A DNA stretch of 64,000 nucleotides from Halocynthiibacter namhaensis (GTDB lineage Bacteria > Pseudomonadota > Alphaproteobacteria > Rhodobacterales > Rhodobacteraceae). Under the pieces are notes generated by a model. It made no database searches. It saw only the letters and a list, made by a program, of their open reading frames with translations, and was not told where the DNA came from. A program made the translations under genes and the position numbers. This document shows positions 1 through 9,006 of this stretch, in pieces (positions within the stretch are counted from its first letter, which is position 1; the number at the start of each line of letters is the position of its first letter). Location of the stretch: NCBI RefSeq assembly GCF_000812685.1, contig NZ_JWIF01000073.1:1-64000 (forward strand). The letters are read 5' to 3'.

Positions 1-61
1 AAAACTAGAAAACTAGAAAGCTAGAAAACTAGAAAACTAGAAAACTAGAAAACTAGAAAAC
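1..61. repeat. 8-bp tandem repeat (AAAACTAG)n
   Basis: Seven full copies of the octamer AAAACTAG plus a partial eighth run from the window edge to about 61; the third copy (17-24) carries one substitution (AAAGCTAG). The array is cut by the window start, so its true length is unknown. Every unit contains CTAG, a tetramer that is usually scarce in bacterial genomes. The array lies just beyond the terminator of the small secreted-protein gene. Confidence 0.95.
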
Positions 62-73
62 CTGCTTGAACCC

Positions 74-106
74 AAAAAGCCCCGAATAGTGATCTCCGAG
101 GCTTTT
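74..106 (-). terminator. Rho-independent terminator of the 128-439 gene
   Basis: AAAAGCC (75-81) pairs with GGCTTTT (100-106), and the stem can extend inward past one mismatch through CG/CG. On the minus strand the right-hand arm ends in GGGGCTTTTT, giving a T tract. It begins about 22 bases after the TAA stop of the minus-strand gene. Confidence 0.7.
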
Positions 107-127
107 CAATTTCAAAATTGGGTCAAC

Positions 128-439
128 TTATTTGTCTGATGCGTCTTCTGATGCCAATTGGCTTGCGAACCAAGCTGTGGCAACCGGGTTCACGCCGCCT
201 TTGGAAGATGCCGTCACACCAACAACTGGGTTTGATTTGGTTTCGATGCCGGTGCCTGCCTCTGCTGCGAGATCTGCAAAGACTTCAACAGCTTCTGCAG
301 TGATTGGTGTGTGGCTGTCCAGAACAACGGCTTCGATGCCGGTGTTGTCTTGTGCGAAATGTGCTTCGACGTCTTTGGCGCCAGCAAAAGCAGGAGCAGC
401 AACAGTCAGGGCGAGGATGGATGCGATTACAGTTTTCAT
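128..439 (-). CDS. Small secreted protein of unknown function
   Basis: A 103-residue protein that begins with a clear Sec signal peptide (MKTVIASILALTVAAPAFAG), so the mature product of about 84 residues should be periplasmic or exported. The mature part is acidic, rich in Ala, Thr and Val, and has no cysteine or motif I recognise. The ATG at 439 is chosen because AAGGA lies about 8 bases upstream; the ATG at 445 sits too close to it, and an open frame running up to 571 has no signal peptide at its start. TAA stop and a terminator follow. Monocistronic by appearance. Function unknown. Confidence 0.75.
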   Translation of the reverse strand: MKTVIASILALTVAAPAFAGAKDVEAHFAQDNTGIEAVVLDSHTPITAEAVEVFADLAAEAGTGIETKSNPVVGVTASSKGGVNPVATAWFASQLASEDASDK

Positions 440-561
440 TTTCATATTCCTTACGGGTCTGGGTTCGTTTGTTTCGGTGGAAGTCTTTGTGCTTCCGATG
501 AGATTGATTTGGGGGTGGCCGTGGTCACGTTCAATACACAGAAGCGTGAGGATTGGATTTA

Positions 562-583
562 ATATGTTCATATATGCACATAT
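562..583. promoter_or_regulatory. 22-bp near-perfect palindrome in divergent intergenic region
   Basis: ATATGT (562-567) and ACATAT (578-583) flank a self-complementary CATATATG (569-576); only the T568/C577 pair breaks the symmetry. It lies in the 290-bp gene-free stretch 440-729 between a leftward secreted-protein gene and the rightward AI-2E-type gene, so it is a candidate operator for a dimeric regulator. Apart from AT-rich sequence around it, nothing else stands out in that stretch. Confidence 0.5.
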
Positions 584-729
584 AACTGTGGAGCATTCTC
601 ACGACGGAAATCATTCTAACTTGCGTAGGCGCTGAAGATCGCTGACCATCGCCCCCCTTAAGTTGCCCGGGCTTGCATTGCCCAGCGCCCAAGCACATAC
701 AGGATAAAATAATTGTAGGAGTGAACCAG

Positions 730-1833
730 GTGGGACTACCGGTACAAAGTCAGCTCAAATATTGGGGCATCGCAAGCGCAGTTTTTCTCGTGGCGCTTTG
801 GTACATCGGAAATGTCATGATGCCGTTCTTGTTGGGCGGGGCCATCGCGTATTTCCTAGACCCAGTTGCGGATCGCCTTGAGAATGCAGGCCTGTCTCGA
901 ACCGCGGCCACTGTAACGATCTCACTTGGTGCGGTTTTTGTGCTCATGGTGATCATCCTCACGATCATCCCCCTTCTTATAAACCAAGCCATCTCTCTGG
1001 TTGAGACAGCACCGCAACTCTTCACCCAACTGGAAGAGTTCCTAAGTTCTAAGTTCCCAGGCATCATGGATGCGGACGGCCCCATTAGCCAAGCATTGGG
1101 GAAAATCGGTGAAACAATCCAATCCCGTGGCGGCGAGATCTTACAGGCCGTCCTAAGTTCGGCGCAAAGCGTTGTAAACATCGTCCTACCTTTGGTGATC
1201 GCGCCTGTCGTGGCCTTCTATTTGCTGCTGGATTGGGACCGAATGGTTGCACAAGTTGATCGACTTTTGCCACGTGATCACGCGCCGACAATTCGCAGCA
1301 TCGCGACACAGATTGATCGAACCCTTGCGGCCTTTGTGCGCGGTCAAAGTACCGTTTGTCTGGTATTGGGCACGTTCTATGCCGTGGCCCTTATGCTGGT
1401 TGGGCTAAACTTTGGCATTGTTGCGGGCTTTATCGCCGGCTTGCTGACCTTCATTCCCTATATCGGCGCGCTTGTTGGCGGTCTGTTGGCCATTGGTTTG
1501 GCGTTGTTCCAATTCTGGGGCGATTGGTGGTCCATCGGCATCGTGGCCGCGATCTTTGCAGTGGGGCAAGTCCTTGAAGGCAATGTCATCACCCCGAAAC
1601 TGGTTGGAAAATCCGTCGGCTTGCATCCTGTTTGGTTGATCTTCGCGCTCTCTGCTTTTGGCACGCTTTACGGGTTCGTTGGCATGCTGGTTGCCGTACC
1701 CGTCGCGGCCTCTATCGGGGTGGTCGTACGATTCGCGATCACGCAATATGAAGACAGCCTCCTGTATCAGGGCCGTGAACGCTACGCCGCCACCCACCCT
1801 GAAGACACTGACGCAAACCCTGACACTGAATAA
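730..1833 (+). CDS. AI-2E family transporter / PerM-like membrane protein
   Basis: A 367-residue polytopic inner-membrane protein of the AI-2E transporter (PF01594, TqsA/PerM/YdiK-type) family: two N-terminal membrane segments, a long central soluble part, then a block of hydrophobic helices with the typical GNVITPKLVGKSVGLHPVW stretch near the C-terminus. Members have been linked to quorum-signal or Na+/H+ antiport, so the substrate is not predictable. I chose the GTG at 730 because AGGAG (717-721) lies 8 bases upstream; an in-frame ATG exists at 673 without a ribosome site. hdaA starts one base after the stop, so the two are probably co-translated. Confidence 0.85.
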   Translation: MGLPVQSQLKYWGIASAVFLVALWYIGNVMMPFLLGGAIAYFLDPVADRLENAGLSRTAATVTISLGAVFVLMVIILTIIPLLINQAISLVETAPQLFTQLEEFLSSKFPGIMDADGPISQALGKIGETIQSRGGEILQAVLSSAQSVVNIVLPLVIAPVVAFYLLLDWDRMVAQVDRLLPRDHAPTIRSIATQIDRTLAAFVRGQSTVCLVLGTFYAVALMLVGLNFGIVAGFIAGLLTFIPYIGALVGGLLAIGLALFQFWGDWWSIGIVAAIFAVGQVLEGNVITPKLVGKSVGLHPVWLIFALSAFGTLYGFVGMLVAVPVAASIGVVVRFAITQYEDSLLYQGRERYAATHPEDTDANPDTE

Positions 1834-1834
1834 T

Positions 1835-2512
1835 ATGCAGCTGAGCTTTGATCTTCCTTCAGCGCCAGCACTTGGCCGTGATGACTTTCTGGTTTCAGAA
1901 AGCAACGCGATCGCAATGGCCGCGTTGGAAAACCCTGCGGCATGGCCTGCAGGAAAGCTGGCGTTGATTGGCGAAGCTGGCAGTGGGAAGACCCATTTGA
2001 CCCATGTCTGGGCCGAGGATACAGAGGCCAAGATCTTTGACGCACGCCGCTTGAACACGGCCGACATCGAAGCCCTGGCCAGCGCCCCCCTGGCCGTGGA
2101 ACACATCGAAGACATTGCGGGGAACCCTTATTTGGAACGCGCGATGTTTCACCTGCACAACTTGATTTTGGCCAATCGGCAACCTTTGCTGATCACAGGG
2201 CGCAGCGAACCCACCCATTGGGCCATCGCTTTGCCGGATCTCAAAAGCCGCATGCAAGGCACCCCCGCCATCCGAATTGACGCACCAGATGATCTGTTGC
2301 TGATGCAACTGTTGGTGAAATTATTCTTTGATCGCGGGATCGATGTGAAGGCCCCGGTGGTGGATTACCTTGTAAAACGCATGGACCGCAGTTTTCATGC
2401 CGCGCAATATCTGGTGCAAGCACTGGACCAAGAAGCCTTGGCACGAGGTAAGCCAATTGGATTGCGCCTCGCCGGAGAAGTTCTGGACAAAATTGCACCC
2501 GAAAGCGCATAA
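1835..2512 (+). CDS. hdaA: HdaA, DnaA regulatory inactivator homologue
   Basis: A 225-residue protein with a DnaA-like AAA+ fold but no DnaA DNA-binding domain IV. It opens with a clamp-binding type segment (MQLSFDLP) and has a Walker A loop GEAGSGKT at residues 46-53. This matches Hda/HdaA, which binds the DNA polymerase sliding clamp and stimulates ATP hydrolysis by DnaA to prevent re-initiation of replication. The ATG at 1835 directly follows the TAA of the upstream gene; upstream in-frame codons belong to that gene's territory. The order perM-like, hdaA, ppk, ppx is familiar from Rhodobacteraceae. Confidence 0.9.
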   Translation: MQLSFDLPSAPALGRDDFLVSESNAIAMAALENPAAWPAGKLALIGEAGSGKTHLTHVWAEDTEAKIFDARRLNTADIEALASAPLAVEHIEDIAGNPYLERAMFHLHNLILANRQPLLITGRSEPTHWAIALPDLKSRMQGTPAIRIDAPDDLLLMQLLVKLFFDRGIDVKAPVVDYLVKRMDRSFHAAQYLVQALDQEALARGKPIGLRLAGEVLDKIAPESA

Positions 2513-2551
2513 CGTCACGAAAGCTTCACAATTTTTCGCCAGGACACGCCC

Positions 2552-4744
2552 ATGACTGATGCCATGAACCGCAGCGACTTCCTGAAAGCGCCCTTTCCAA
2601 CCCCAATCGCCCTATCCCATGAGGAATGCGGCGGGCCAAAGCGCTTTTTCAATCGTGAATTAAGTTGGCTGGCCTTCAACTGGCGTGTGCTGGAAGAGGC
2701 GTGCAATCCACGTGTTCCCTTGCTGGAACGTCTGCGTTTTCTATCAATATCAGCCACCAACCTTGATGAATTTTACACTGTGCGCGTCGCAGGTTTGCGG
2801 GAATTGGCGCAGGCAGGCAACACCACCCCGGCCGCCGATGGCCTGACCCCAGCCGAGCAACTTCAACTGATCAATCACGACGCGCGCGCCTTGATGGAAC
2901 GTCAACAAAACACTTGGGATGACCTGCGTGCTGAGATGGAAACACAGGGCATTCATCTGTTAACACGGGATGATCTGACCACTGCGGATAAGGAATATCT
3001 GGCCGATCACTTTCTCAATGAAGTGTTCCCTGTTTTATCCCCGCTTGCGATTGACCCGGCACACCCCTTTCCGTTCATCCCCAACACGGGCTTCGCGCTT
3101 GCATTGCATCTGGAACGTAAAAACGACAAGCGCGGCCTCCAGGCTCTTTTACCGGTTCCACAACAAATTGACCGTTTCGTCGCCTTGCCCACGGGCAACG
3201 GCTGCCTCAGATTTTTACCGCTAGAGGAACATCTTCTGCTGCACATCGAACAGCTTTTCCCAGGATATCGAACCAAAGGGTCCTGCGCCTTTCGGGTTCT
3301 GCGAGACAGCGATCTTGAAGTAGAGGACGAAGCAGAAGACCTTGTTCGCGAGTTCGAAGTCGCCTTAAAGCGCCGCCGTCGAGGACAGGTTATTCGTTTA
3401 AAACTATCCGCGGGCGCACCACGTGGTTTGCGCAAAATGATCATGGAGAACCTCCCTGCAACTGTTGATGAGCTAATTGAGATCACCGGCATGATTGGGC
3501 TGGCCGATCTGTCGGAACTGGTGATTGATCAACGCCATGATCTGTTGTGGCCCGTGTTCACACCGCGTGTGCCTGAACGTGTGCAAGATCACGATGGCGA
3601 CATGTTCGCCGCGATCCAGCAGAAAGATATGTTGCTGCATCACCCTTACGAAACCTTTGATATGGTTGTACGTTTTCTGCAACAAGCCGCCCGCGATCCG
3701 AATGTCGTGGCGATCAAACAAACCTTATATCGCACCTCTAAGAACTCGCCGATTGTGGGGGCGCTTTGCGAAGCTGCCGAAGACGGAAAATCTGTAACAG
3801 CCTTGGTTGAGTTGAAAGCCCGCTTTGACGAGGCCGCGAATATTCGTCAATCGCGACGTCTGGAACGCGCTGGTGCCCATGTGGTTTACGGATTTCTTGA
3901 CCTCAAAACACATGCCAAAATTTCCACGGTGGTGCGACGCGAAGGCGACAGGTTGGTCACCTACACCCATTATGGAACCGGGAATTACCACCCGATCACC
4001 GCGCGCATCTATACCGATGTTAGCCTGTTCACTTGCGATGCCAAACTGGGCCGTGACGCAACCCGCGTGTTCAACTACTTGTCGGGGTATGCACCGCCGC
4101 AGGCCTTGGAAAACCTTGCCATTTCGCCTTTGACCTTAAAGCCACGCTTACTTGAAATGATCGCCCGCGAAGCCGCATTCGCCCGTGCTGGTAAACCCGC
4201 TGAGATCTGGGCAAAGATGAATGCCCTGATCGAACCTGAAGTTATTGACGCTCTTTATGCCGCCAGCCAAGACGGTGTGAAAATCAGCCTCGTGATCCGT
4301 GGGATCTGCGGCCTTCGCCCAGGCATCAAGGGCCTGTCTGAAAACATCCGCGTGAAATCCATCGTTGGGCGCTTTCTGGAGCATTCCCGCATTGTTTGTT
4401 TTGGCAATGGCGCAGAACTGCCCAATAAAAAAGCCCGGGTCTATATTTCGTCTGCCGATTGGATGGGCCGCAACCTGAACCGCCGGGTCGAGACATTAAT
4501 AGAAATCACGAACGCAACAGTGAAAGCCCAGATCGTTGGGCAAGTCATGGCAGCAAACCTTGCAGACGAAGCACAAAGTTGGGTGATGGCAGCCGATGGA
4601 AGCTTCAACCGACCTGATTTCGCAGCTGATGCCCGCCCCTTCAACTGCCATCGTTTCTTCATGGAAAACCCATCACTTTCAGGGCGAGGATCTGCGGGCG
4701 CGTCTGATGTGCCCCAACTGACACACAGCCATGATGATCCATAA
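2552..4744 (+). CDS. ppk: Polyphosphate kinase 1
   Basis: A 730-residue PPK1, full length for the family. It reversibly moves the terminal phosphate of ATP onto polyphosphate through a phosphohistidine. Visible landmarks are the N-terminal [18 protein letters not shown] start of the family, the HYGTGNYHP segment near residue 473 that holds the phosphorylated histidine, the second conserved histidine in [12 protein letters not shown], and the C-terminal [15 protein letters not shown] block. The gene lies 39 bases after hdaA and 84 bases before ppx on the same strand, so polymer synthesis and degradation are encoded side by side. Confidence 0.97.
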   Translation: MTDAMNRSDFLKAPFPTPIALSHEECGGPKRFFNRELSWLAFNWRVLEEACNPRVPLLERLRFLSISATNLDEFYTVRVAGLRELAQAGNTTPAADGLTPAEQLQLINHDARALMERQQNTWDDLRAEMETQGIHLLTRDDLTTADKEYLADHFLNEVFPVLSPLAIDPAHPFPFIPNTGFALALHLERKNDKRGLQALLPVPQQIDRFVALPTGNGCLRFLPLEEHLLLHIEQLFPGYRTKGSCAFRVLRDSDLEVEDEAEDLVREFEVALKRRRRGQVIRLKLSAGAPRGLRKMIMENLPATVDELIEITGMIGLADLSELVIDQRHDLLWPVFTPRVPERVQDHDGDMFAAIQQKDMLLHHPYETFDMVVRFLQQAARDPNVVAIKQTLYRTSKNSPIVGALCEAAEDGKSVTALVELKARFDEAANIRQSRRLERAGAHVVYGFLDLKTHAKISTVVRREGDRLVTYTHYGTGNYHPITARIYTDVSLFTCDAKLGRDATRVFNYLSGYAPPQALENLAISPLTLKPRLLEMIAREAAFARAGKPAEIWAKMNALIEPEVIDALYAASQDGVKISLVIRGICGLRPGIKGLSENIRVKSIVGRFLEHSRIVCFGNGAELPNKKARVYISSADWMGRNLNRRVETLIEITNATVKAQIVGQVMAANLADEAQSWVMAADGSFNRPDFAADARPFNCHRFFMENPSLSGRGSAGASDVPQLTHSHDDP

Positions 4745-4828
4745 GTTTGACCCAAATCAGAGATCACACCGTGATTTCACTGTATCAACACGCCCTACAG
4801 ATTCGCCCCCGAACACACGGAACCCGAC

Positions 4829-6409
4829 ATGACCCGTAAGAAAAAAACCACCCGTGGCGACAGTGCATTGCACGATGACTGGGGCCTATTTGGTCGGCCA
4901 TTGTTTGAAGATTCAGCCGCGCGCGATCTATCCCGCGTGGGTGTGGTTGATGTTGGGTCCAACTCGGTTCGGATGGTGGTCTTTGACGGCGCGGCGCGCT
5001 CGCCCGCCTACTTTTTTAACGAAAAAATCATGTGTGCGTTGGGCTCAGATCTGCCCGAAACTGGGCGTTTGTCCGTGGTGGGACGCGCACGCGCTTTATC
5101 TGCCATACGCCGCTTTCAACAATTGGCCAAAGGTATGGGCCTTGATGAATTAACCGCCGTCGCCACCGCAGCCGTACGCGAAGCAGAAGACGGACCCGAT
5201 TTCTGTGCCGAGGTCTTGGTTGAGACCGGATTAACCATTCAAGTCATTGATGGTTTGGAAGAAGCCCGCCTGTCTGCACAGGGGGTGCTTTTGGGGTGGC
5301 CTACCGCCCGGGGCTTGGTCTGTGACATTGGCGGATCATCCATGGAACTGGCCGAAGTCTCGGAAGATGGCGTCGGACAAACCATCACATCATCCCTAGG
5401 CCCACAAAACCTGAAAGCCGTATCCGGCGGGATAAAGGGCCTCAAAGCCCATATCAAAGCCGGCGTCGAAGACCTACGCGCGGCCATGCCAAAAGACTAT
5501 GAGCGCATCTATCTGGTGGGCGGTTCATGGCGTGCAATTGCGCGTCTTGATATGGAACGGCGCGGATACCCTCTTACCGTTTTGCACGAATACCGGATGA
5601 CACCGAAATCTGTGATGGACACGGTGAAATGGATCGAACAACACGACTTGGAAGACCTTCGCGCACGCACCGGAACCTCTGCCGCGCGTATGGTGCTTGT
5701 GCCCGAGGCCTGTCGTGTTTTGAAGCAACTCGTGCGCAGCTTTAAGCCACGTGACATCGCTGTATCCTCATATGGCATCCGCGAGGGCATGCTCTATGAA
5801 CAAATGCCTGAACGCCTGCGCCATCGCGACCCCCTGATTGAAGCCTGCCGTTTCGCCGAGGTCAAAGACGCTAGGATGCCTGGGTTTGGCAAGGCTTTGT
5901 ATGAATTCATCCAGCCCCTATTCAAATCCTCTGGGGCTGATCGCCAGCGTCTGATCAAGGCGGCCTGCCTGTTGCATGACGTGACTTGGCGCGCCCATCC
6001 TGATTTTCGGGCCGAGGTCTGTTTTGACAATGCAACACGGGCAAATCTTGGTGGATTGCGCCACCGAGAACGTATTTTCCTGGGCCTCGCCCTGTTGCAT
6101 CGTTACAAAAACAATCGGGATGGGTCGCGTTTTGAAGAACTGTTCGAAATGCTGACAGAGCGTGAGATCCGTGACGCAGAGATCCTTGGCAAAGCCATGC
6201 GTTTCGGCGCGATGTTCTCGGTCAAAAGCCCAAATGAAGTCGCAGCCCTAAAACTGTTTCCGCAGAAAAAACAGCTGGAATTATCCCTAACAAAAGAAGG
6301 CGACGCCTTGTTCGGCGAAGTGGCTGAATCGCGTTTCAAATCTCTTGCGGCATCCTTGGATTCGCAGACATATTTGAAGCGCAAGAAATCTGTAAAGGTA
6401 GACCCCTAA
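4829..6409 (+). CDS. ppx: Exopolyphosphatase (Ppx/GppA family)
   Basis: A 526-residue Ppx/GppA phosphatase that should release phosphate from polyphosphate ends or hydrolyse pppGpp. The ASKHA-fold N-terminus is seen in VVDVGSNSVRMVVFD, followed by AVATAAVREAEDG and CDIGGSSMELAEV, the phosphate-binding loops. The C-terminal third contains an HD-like helical region (LLHDVTWRAHPDFR). It follows ppk on the same strand. Its TAA stop overlaps by 4 bp the end of the convergent small gene that terminates at 6406, and no terminator is visible between them. Confidence 0.94.
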   Translation: MTRKKKTTRGDSALHDDWGLFGRPLFEDSAARDLSRVGVVDVGSNSVRMVVFDGAARSPAYFFNEKIMCALGSDLPETGRLSVVGRARALSAIRRFQQLAKGMGLDELTAVATAAVREAEDGPDFCAEVLVETGLTIQVIDGLEEARLSAQGVLLGWPTARGLVCDIGGSSMELAEVSEDGVGQTITSSLGPQNLKAVSGGIKGLKAHIKAGVEDLRAAMPKDYERIYLVGGSWRAIARLDMERRGYPLTVLHEYRMTPKSVMDTVKWIEQHDLEDLRARTGTSAARMVLVPEACRVLKQLVRSFKPRDIAVSSYGIREGMLYEQMPERLRHRDPLIEACRFAEVKDARMPGFGKALYEFIQPLFKSSGADRQRLIKAACLLHDVTWRAHPDFRAEVCFDNATRANLGGLRHRERIFLGLALLHRYKNNRDGSRFEELFEMLTEREIRDAEILGKAMRFGAMFSVKSPNEVAALKLFPQKKQLELSLTKEGDALFGEVAESRFKSLAASLDSQTYLKRKKSVKVDP

Positions 6410-6738
6410 ATTTCAGTTTCGGATGGATCAGCCTGTTCCAATGGGGACTTTCGACGAATGATAATATCGCCATTGGGAAGCACCTCGGGCAGGTCATAAG
6501 CAGAGAAATCACCAATCTTATCACGCAATTCCTGCATGACCGGCCCCATGTCTTGGGCAAGACCCTCAAGGTTTTCCAAGGCGGGTTCCATTTCATCAAG
6601 AAGACCGCGCAACAACAGTTTGGCCCCCTCTTCCATCAGGCTAAAACCTTCGTCCGTCGAAGTGGCGTCTTGGGCTCGCACGGCAGGCGCAGTGACGCTG
6701 AGGGCCGCAATCAGCCCGAATGTGCCAATCTGTTTCAT
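6406..6738 (-). CDS. Small periplasmic protein of unknown function
   Basis: A 110-residue protein starting MKQIGTFGLIAALSVTAPAVRAQD, a Sec signal peptide cleaved near AVRAQD. The mature part is acidic and mostly helical in appearance (LMEEGAKLLLRGLLDEMEP), ending with a short beta-like tail (NGDIIIRRKSPLE). Similar short exported proteins accompany exonuclease or ppx genes in roseobacters, but I know no function. ATG 6738 is preferred because GAGGGC precedes it; ATG 6756 lacks a ribosome site. The start codon is buried in an 8-bp inverted repeat. The end overlaps the ppx stop. Confidence 0.8.
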   Translation of the reverse strand: MKQIGTFGLIAALSVTAPAVRAQDATSTDEGFSLMEEGAKLLLRGLLDEMEPALENLEGLAQDMGPVMQELRDKIGDFSAYDLPEVLPNGDIIIRRKSPLEQADPSETEI

Positions 6739-6757
6739 GCCCTCAATATAGGGCATG
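6736..6757 (-). promoter_or_regulatory. Inverted repeat over ribosome site and start codon
   Basis: CATGCCCT (6736-6743) and AGGGCATG (6750-6757) form a perfect 8-bp stem with a 6-base loop. In the minus-strand mRNA this covers the start codon at 6738 and pairs the GAGGGC ribosome site, so it could limit translation of the downstream small periplasmic protein. Confidence 0.5.
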
Positions 6758-6776
6758 ACGGGCGATTCTTTAAGGG

Positions 6777-7796
6777 TCAGAGATCAATATCTATGGTGAC
6801 TGGAAAATGATCTGACGCGGTCAACAAGGCATCGCGCAGTTTTTCGTCATTATAGCAATCCCCATCGTCAAAGGGATGCCAGATCCGCCAATTGGATTTC
6901 AGCTGACGCAGTTTTCCCGACACCATGATATAATCAAGCAGTGCTGACAGATATCGATTCTCCATACGCTTGAAAAACCGCGAGGTCGTCGGAATAGCAA
7001 TGCCATGGCGCAGCAATGCTTGACGAGCGTTGGGGTCAAACAGGCAATTTTTACCTTCCTCACCCAAGACGACCTCAACACCGGATCGCCCAAACAGTTT
7101 TTCAAATTCATCCAAACCAGGGCCATCATTGAAATCACCCAAGACGATGATGTCATCATCTGCTTTGACATGTTCGACCACACGCTGACGTAACCAAATA
7201 CATTGGGCCAGCTGCTTGCGACGGTTTTCTATGGAAATGCGCCGGGCATCCGCATCATTCTTCGCCCCATGTGGCGCTTTTGATTTCACGTGCACCCCAA
7301 TCATGCGCAGCGCCTTGCCCGATTTTGTCTTCACCGATAATTCCAGCGGTGGCTTTGAAAAGATTACCTTTTCTGGCGTTGCATCCACATCAAGATCCAT
7401 TGCGAATTCAGTATCGAAACGTGGCGATCCTTTTTCAGCGGCATTTATTGTCCCCTTGGGATCATGTTCAGCCGTCATTTTACTTGGATCAAACAACAGC
7501 GCAATTTCCTGCTGCGTTTCATTTGCAAACCCAGTAACCGCCTTGGATTGGCGCAAATGATACCGCTTTGCCAAATTTTCAAGCGCTAGACTTGCAGATC
7601 GTTTCGCATGGCTGTCGGGGGCTTCGATGAACATAATCGCATCAGCGTCAATTTCGCGCAAAACCCGCACAATCGCATCCAACTGCGCCTTGCGTTTCAC
7701 ATTCCAGCGCCCAGACCAGTTTTGGTCGGATATCGGTTGATCATCGGCATCAAAAAGCGAGTTAAACCATTCGACGTTCCATGTGGCTATGCGCAT
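6777..7796 (-). CDS. Endonuclease/exonuclease/phosphatase family protein
   Basis: A 339-residue protein of the EEP (DNase I-like) fold. It opens with RIATWNVEWFN, has IMFIEAPDSHA where the catalytic glutamate lies, the metal and nucleophile loop VLGDFNDGPG, and ends with ASDHFPVTIDIDL, the conserved Asp-His pair. No signal peptide, so cytoplasmic. Substrates of this fold include DNA, RNA and phosphoesters, so specificity is open. The ATG overlaps by one base the stop of the upstream J-domain gene, indicating one transcript. Confidence 0.88.
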   Translation of the reverse strand: MRIATWNVEWFNSLFDADDQPISDQNWSGRWNVKRKAQLDAIVRVLREIDADAIMFIEAPDSHAKRSASLALENLAKRYHLRQSKAVTGFANETQQEIALLFDPSKMTAEHDPKGTINAAEKGSPRFDTEFAMDLDVDATPEKVIFSKPPLELSVKTKSGKALRMIGVHVKSKAPHGAKNDADARRISIENRRKQLAQCIWLRQRVVEHVKADDDIIVLGDFNDGPGLDEFEKLFGRSGVEVVLGEEGKNCLFDPNARQALLRHGIAIPTTSRFFKRMENRYLSALLDYIMVSGKLRQLKSNWRIWHPFDDGDCYNDEKLRDALLTASDHFPVTIDIDL

Positions 7797-8488
7797 TAAG
7801 CAGGCTCAGTCTGATGTAAGGATTGGATTTCTTCCCAGGCCTGATTGATCGCGATCAAACGCCCCTCGGCCAATTTCACGGCTTCTTTCGGCAGTCCGCG
7901 CGCCATCACGCGATCGGGATGCATCTCACGGACCAACCCGCGCCAAATCTTGCGAATATCGCTCATGGGGGTTTCCGTGGTGACGCCTAAAACGTCGTAG
8001 GGGTTTGGTGTCGTATCAGGCACAAAACGTGTTCGCAGGGATCGAAACATCATTTCATCCATGCCCATAATTGTCGCCACGCGCGCAAGGAAATCATCTT
8101 CTTTTGGGTGGTATTCCCCATCCGCCATCGCGATGTGAAACAAACCTTCCATCAGAAAACAGGTGCGACCGTCTTTTTCGTCAAACATCCTTGCAATGCG
8201 TTCGGCATAGGTTTCAAACCCGGCAACATCTTGACGCGCAAGGTCAAATACACGCGCAGCTTGAACCTCATCCTCAGAACTAATCTGAAAAACTTCGCGA
8301 AACGCGGTCACCTCGTCGCGGGTCACCTGACCATCGGCCTTTGCCATCTTAGCACCAAGAGCAATAACAGCGATGGTAAACGCCACCGAACGTTCGGGCG
8401 TGGAACGCAGCTTATCGAACACCTCTGACAGGCTCTCGCCCGACGCCAGCGCAGAAATTGCATCACTGATACGTGTCCAAATACTCAT
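7796..8488 (-). CDS. TerB-like and J-domain protein (DjlA-like)
   Basis: A 230-residue protein with an N-terminal TerB-like helical domain (AVIALGAKMAKADGQVTRDEVTAFREVF and GLFHIAMADGEYHPKEDDFL, two acidic repeats) and a C-terminal J domain (about 165-225) that keeps the HPD motif in REMHPDRV. It should be a co-chaperone that stimulates DnaK. Unlike E. coli DjlA it has no obvious N-terminal membrane anchor, only the helix SIWTRISDAISALASG. Stop and next start overlap by one base. Confidence 0.87.
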   Translation of the reverse strand: MSIWTRISDAISALASGESLSEVFDKLRSTPERSVAFTIAVIALGAKMAKADGQVTRDEVTAFREVFQISSEDEVQAARVFDLARQDVAGFETYAERIARMFDEKDGRTCFLMEGLFHIAMADGEYHPKEDDFLARVATIMGMDEMMFRSLRTRFVPDTTPNPYDVLGVTTETPMSDIRKIWRGLVREMHPDRVMARGLPKEAVKLAEGRLIAINQAWEEIQSLHQTEPA

Positions 8489-8529
8489 GCCACAATCCTA
8501 ACGGCAACTGCGAGGAAAGTCCCGCCCGT

Positions 8530-9006
8530 TCAGAGGTGCTTGAACAAAAGGTGAAGATCAAGCCAGTTTTCGTGTTTTCGCCCGGCTTGCGGCAAAATCC
8601 CGCCATCTTGGAAACCAATTGCCTGATGAAATGCCAAAGCCGCCGTATTCGCACCAGAAATCGCCGCGACCACAGTGTGAATATCTTGCGCGCGAAGATC
8701 CGCTTCCAATTGATGCATCAAGGCACGCCCCACCCCGCGTCCCTGCGCCCCCACAGCAAGATACACCGTACTTTCCGCCGTATATGCGTAACCCGGGCCG
8801 TCGCGAAACCCACTTGCACAAGCAAAACCAACAACACGTTGATCCACCTCGGCAACGAGAAAAGGCCAAGGTGTTTGCATGCGCGTGACCAAGGCCTTTT
8901 GGTCTTTTTCTTCCGTGGTAAACGTCGCCAAACCCGTTTGAACTTCCGCATTCCAAATGTGTGCGATTTCGGGTGCGTCACCGGCCAAGGCCCGACGGAT
9001 GTTCAA
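8530..9006 (-). CDS. GNAT family N-acetyltransferase
   Basis: A 158-residue GNAT acetyltransferase close in layout to the phosphinothricin/methionine-sulfoximine acetyltransferase group: MNIRRALAGDAPEIAHIWN start, the acetyl-CoA binding loop VGAQGRGVGRALM (Q/RxxGxG/A), and the late AISGANTAALAFHQAIGF block. Likely acetylates the amine of a small amino-acid-like compound. The start overlaps the stop of the upstream VOC gene by 4 bp (ATGA), so the pair is translationally coupled. Confidence 0.85.
   Translation of the reverse strand: MNIRRALAGDAPEIAHIWNAEVQTGLATFTTEEKDQKALVTRMQTPWPFLVAEVDQRVVGFACASGFRDGPGYAYTAESTVYLAVGAQGRGVGRALMHQLEADLRAQDIHTVVAAISGANTAALAFHQAIGFQDGGILPQAGRKHENWLDLHLLFKHL

Noticed and set aside
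1-61. CRISPR array
   Set aside because: The repeat is an 8-bp head-to-tail satellite with no spacers and no cas genes nearby.
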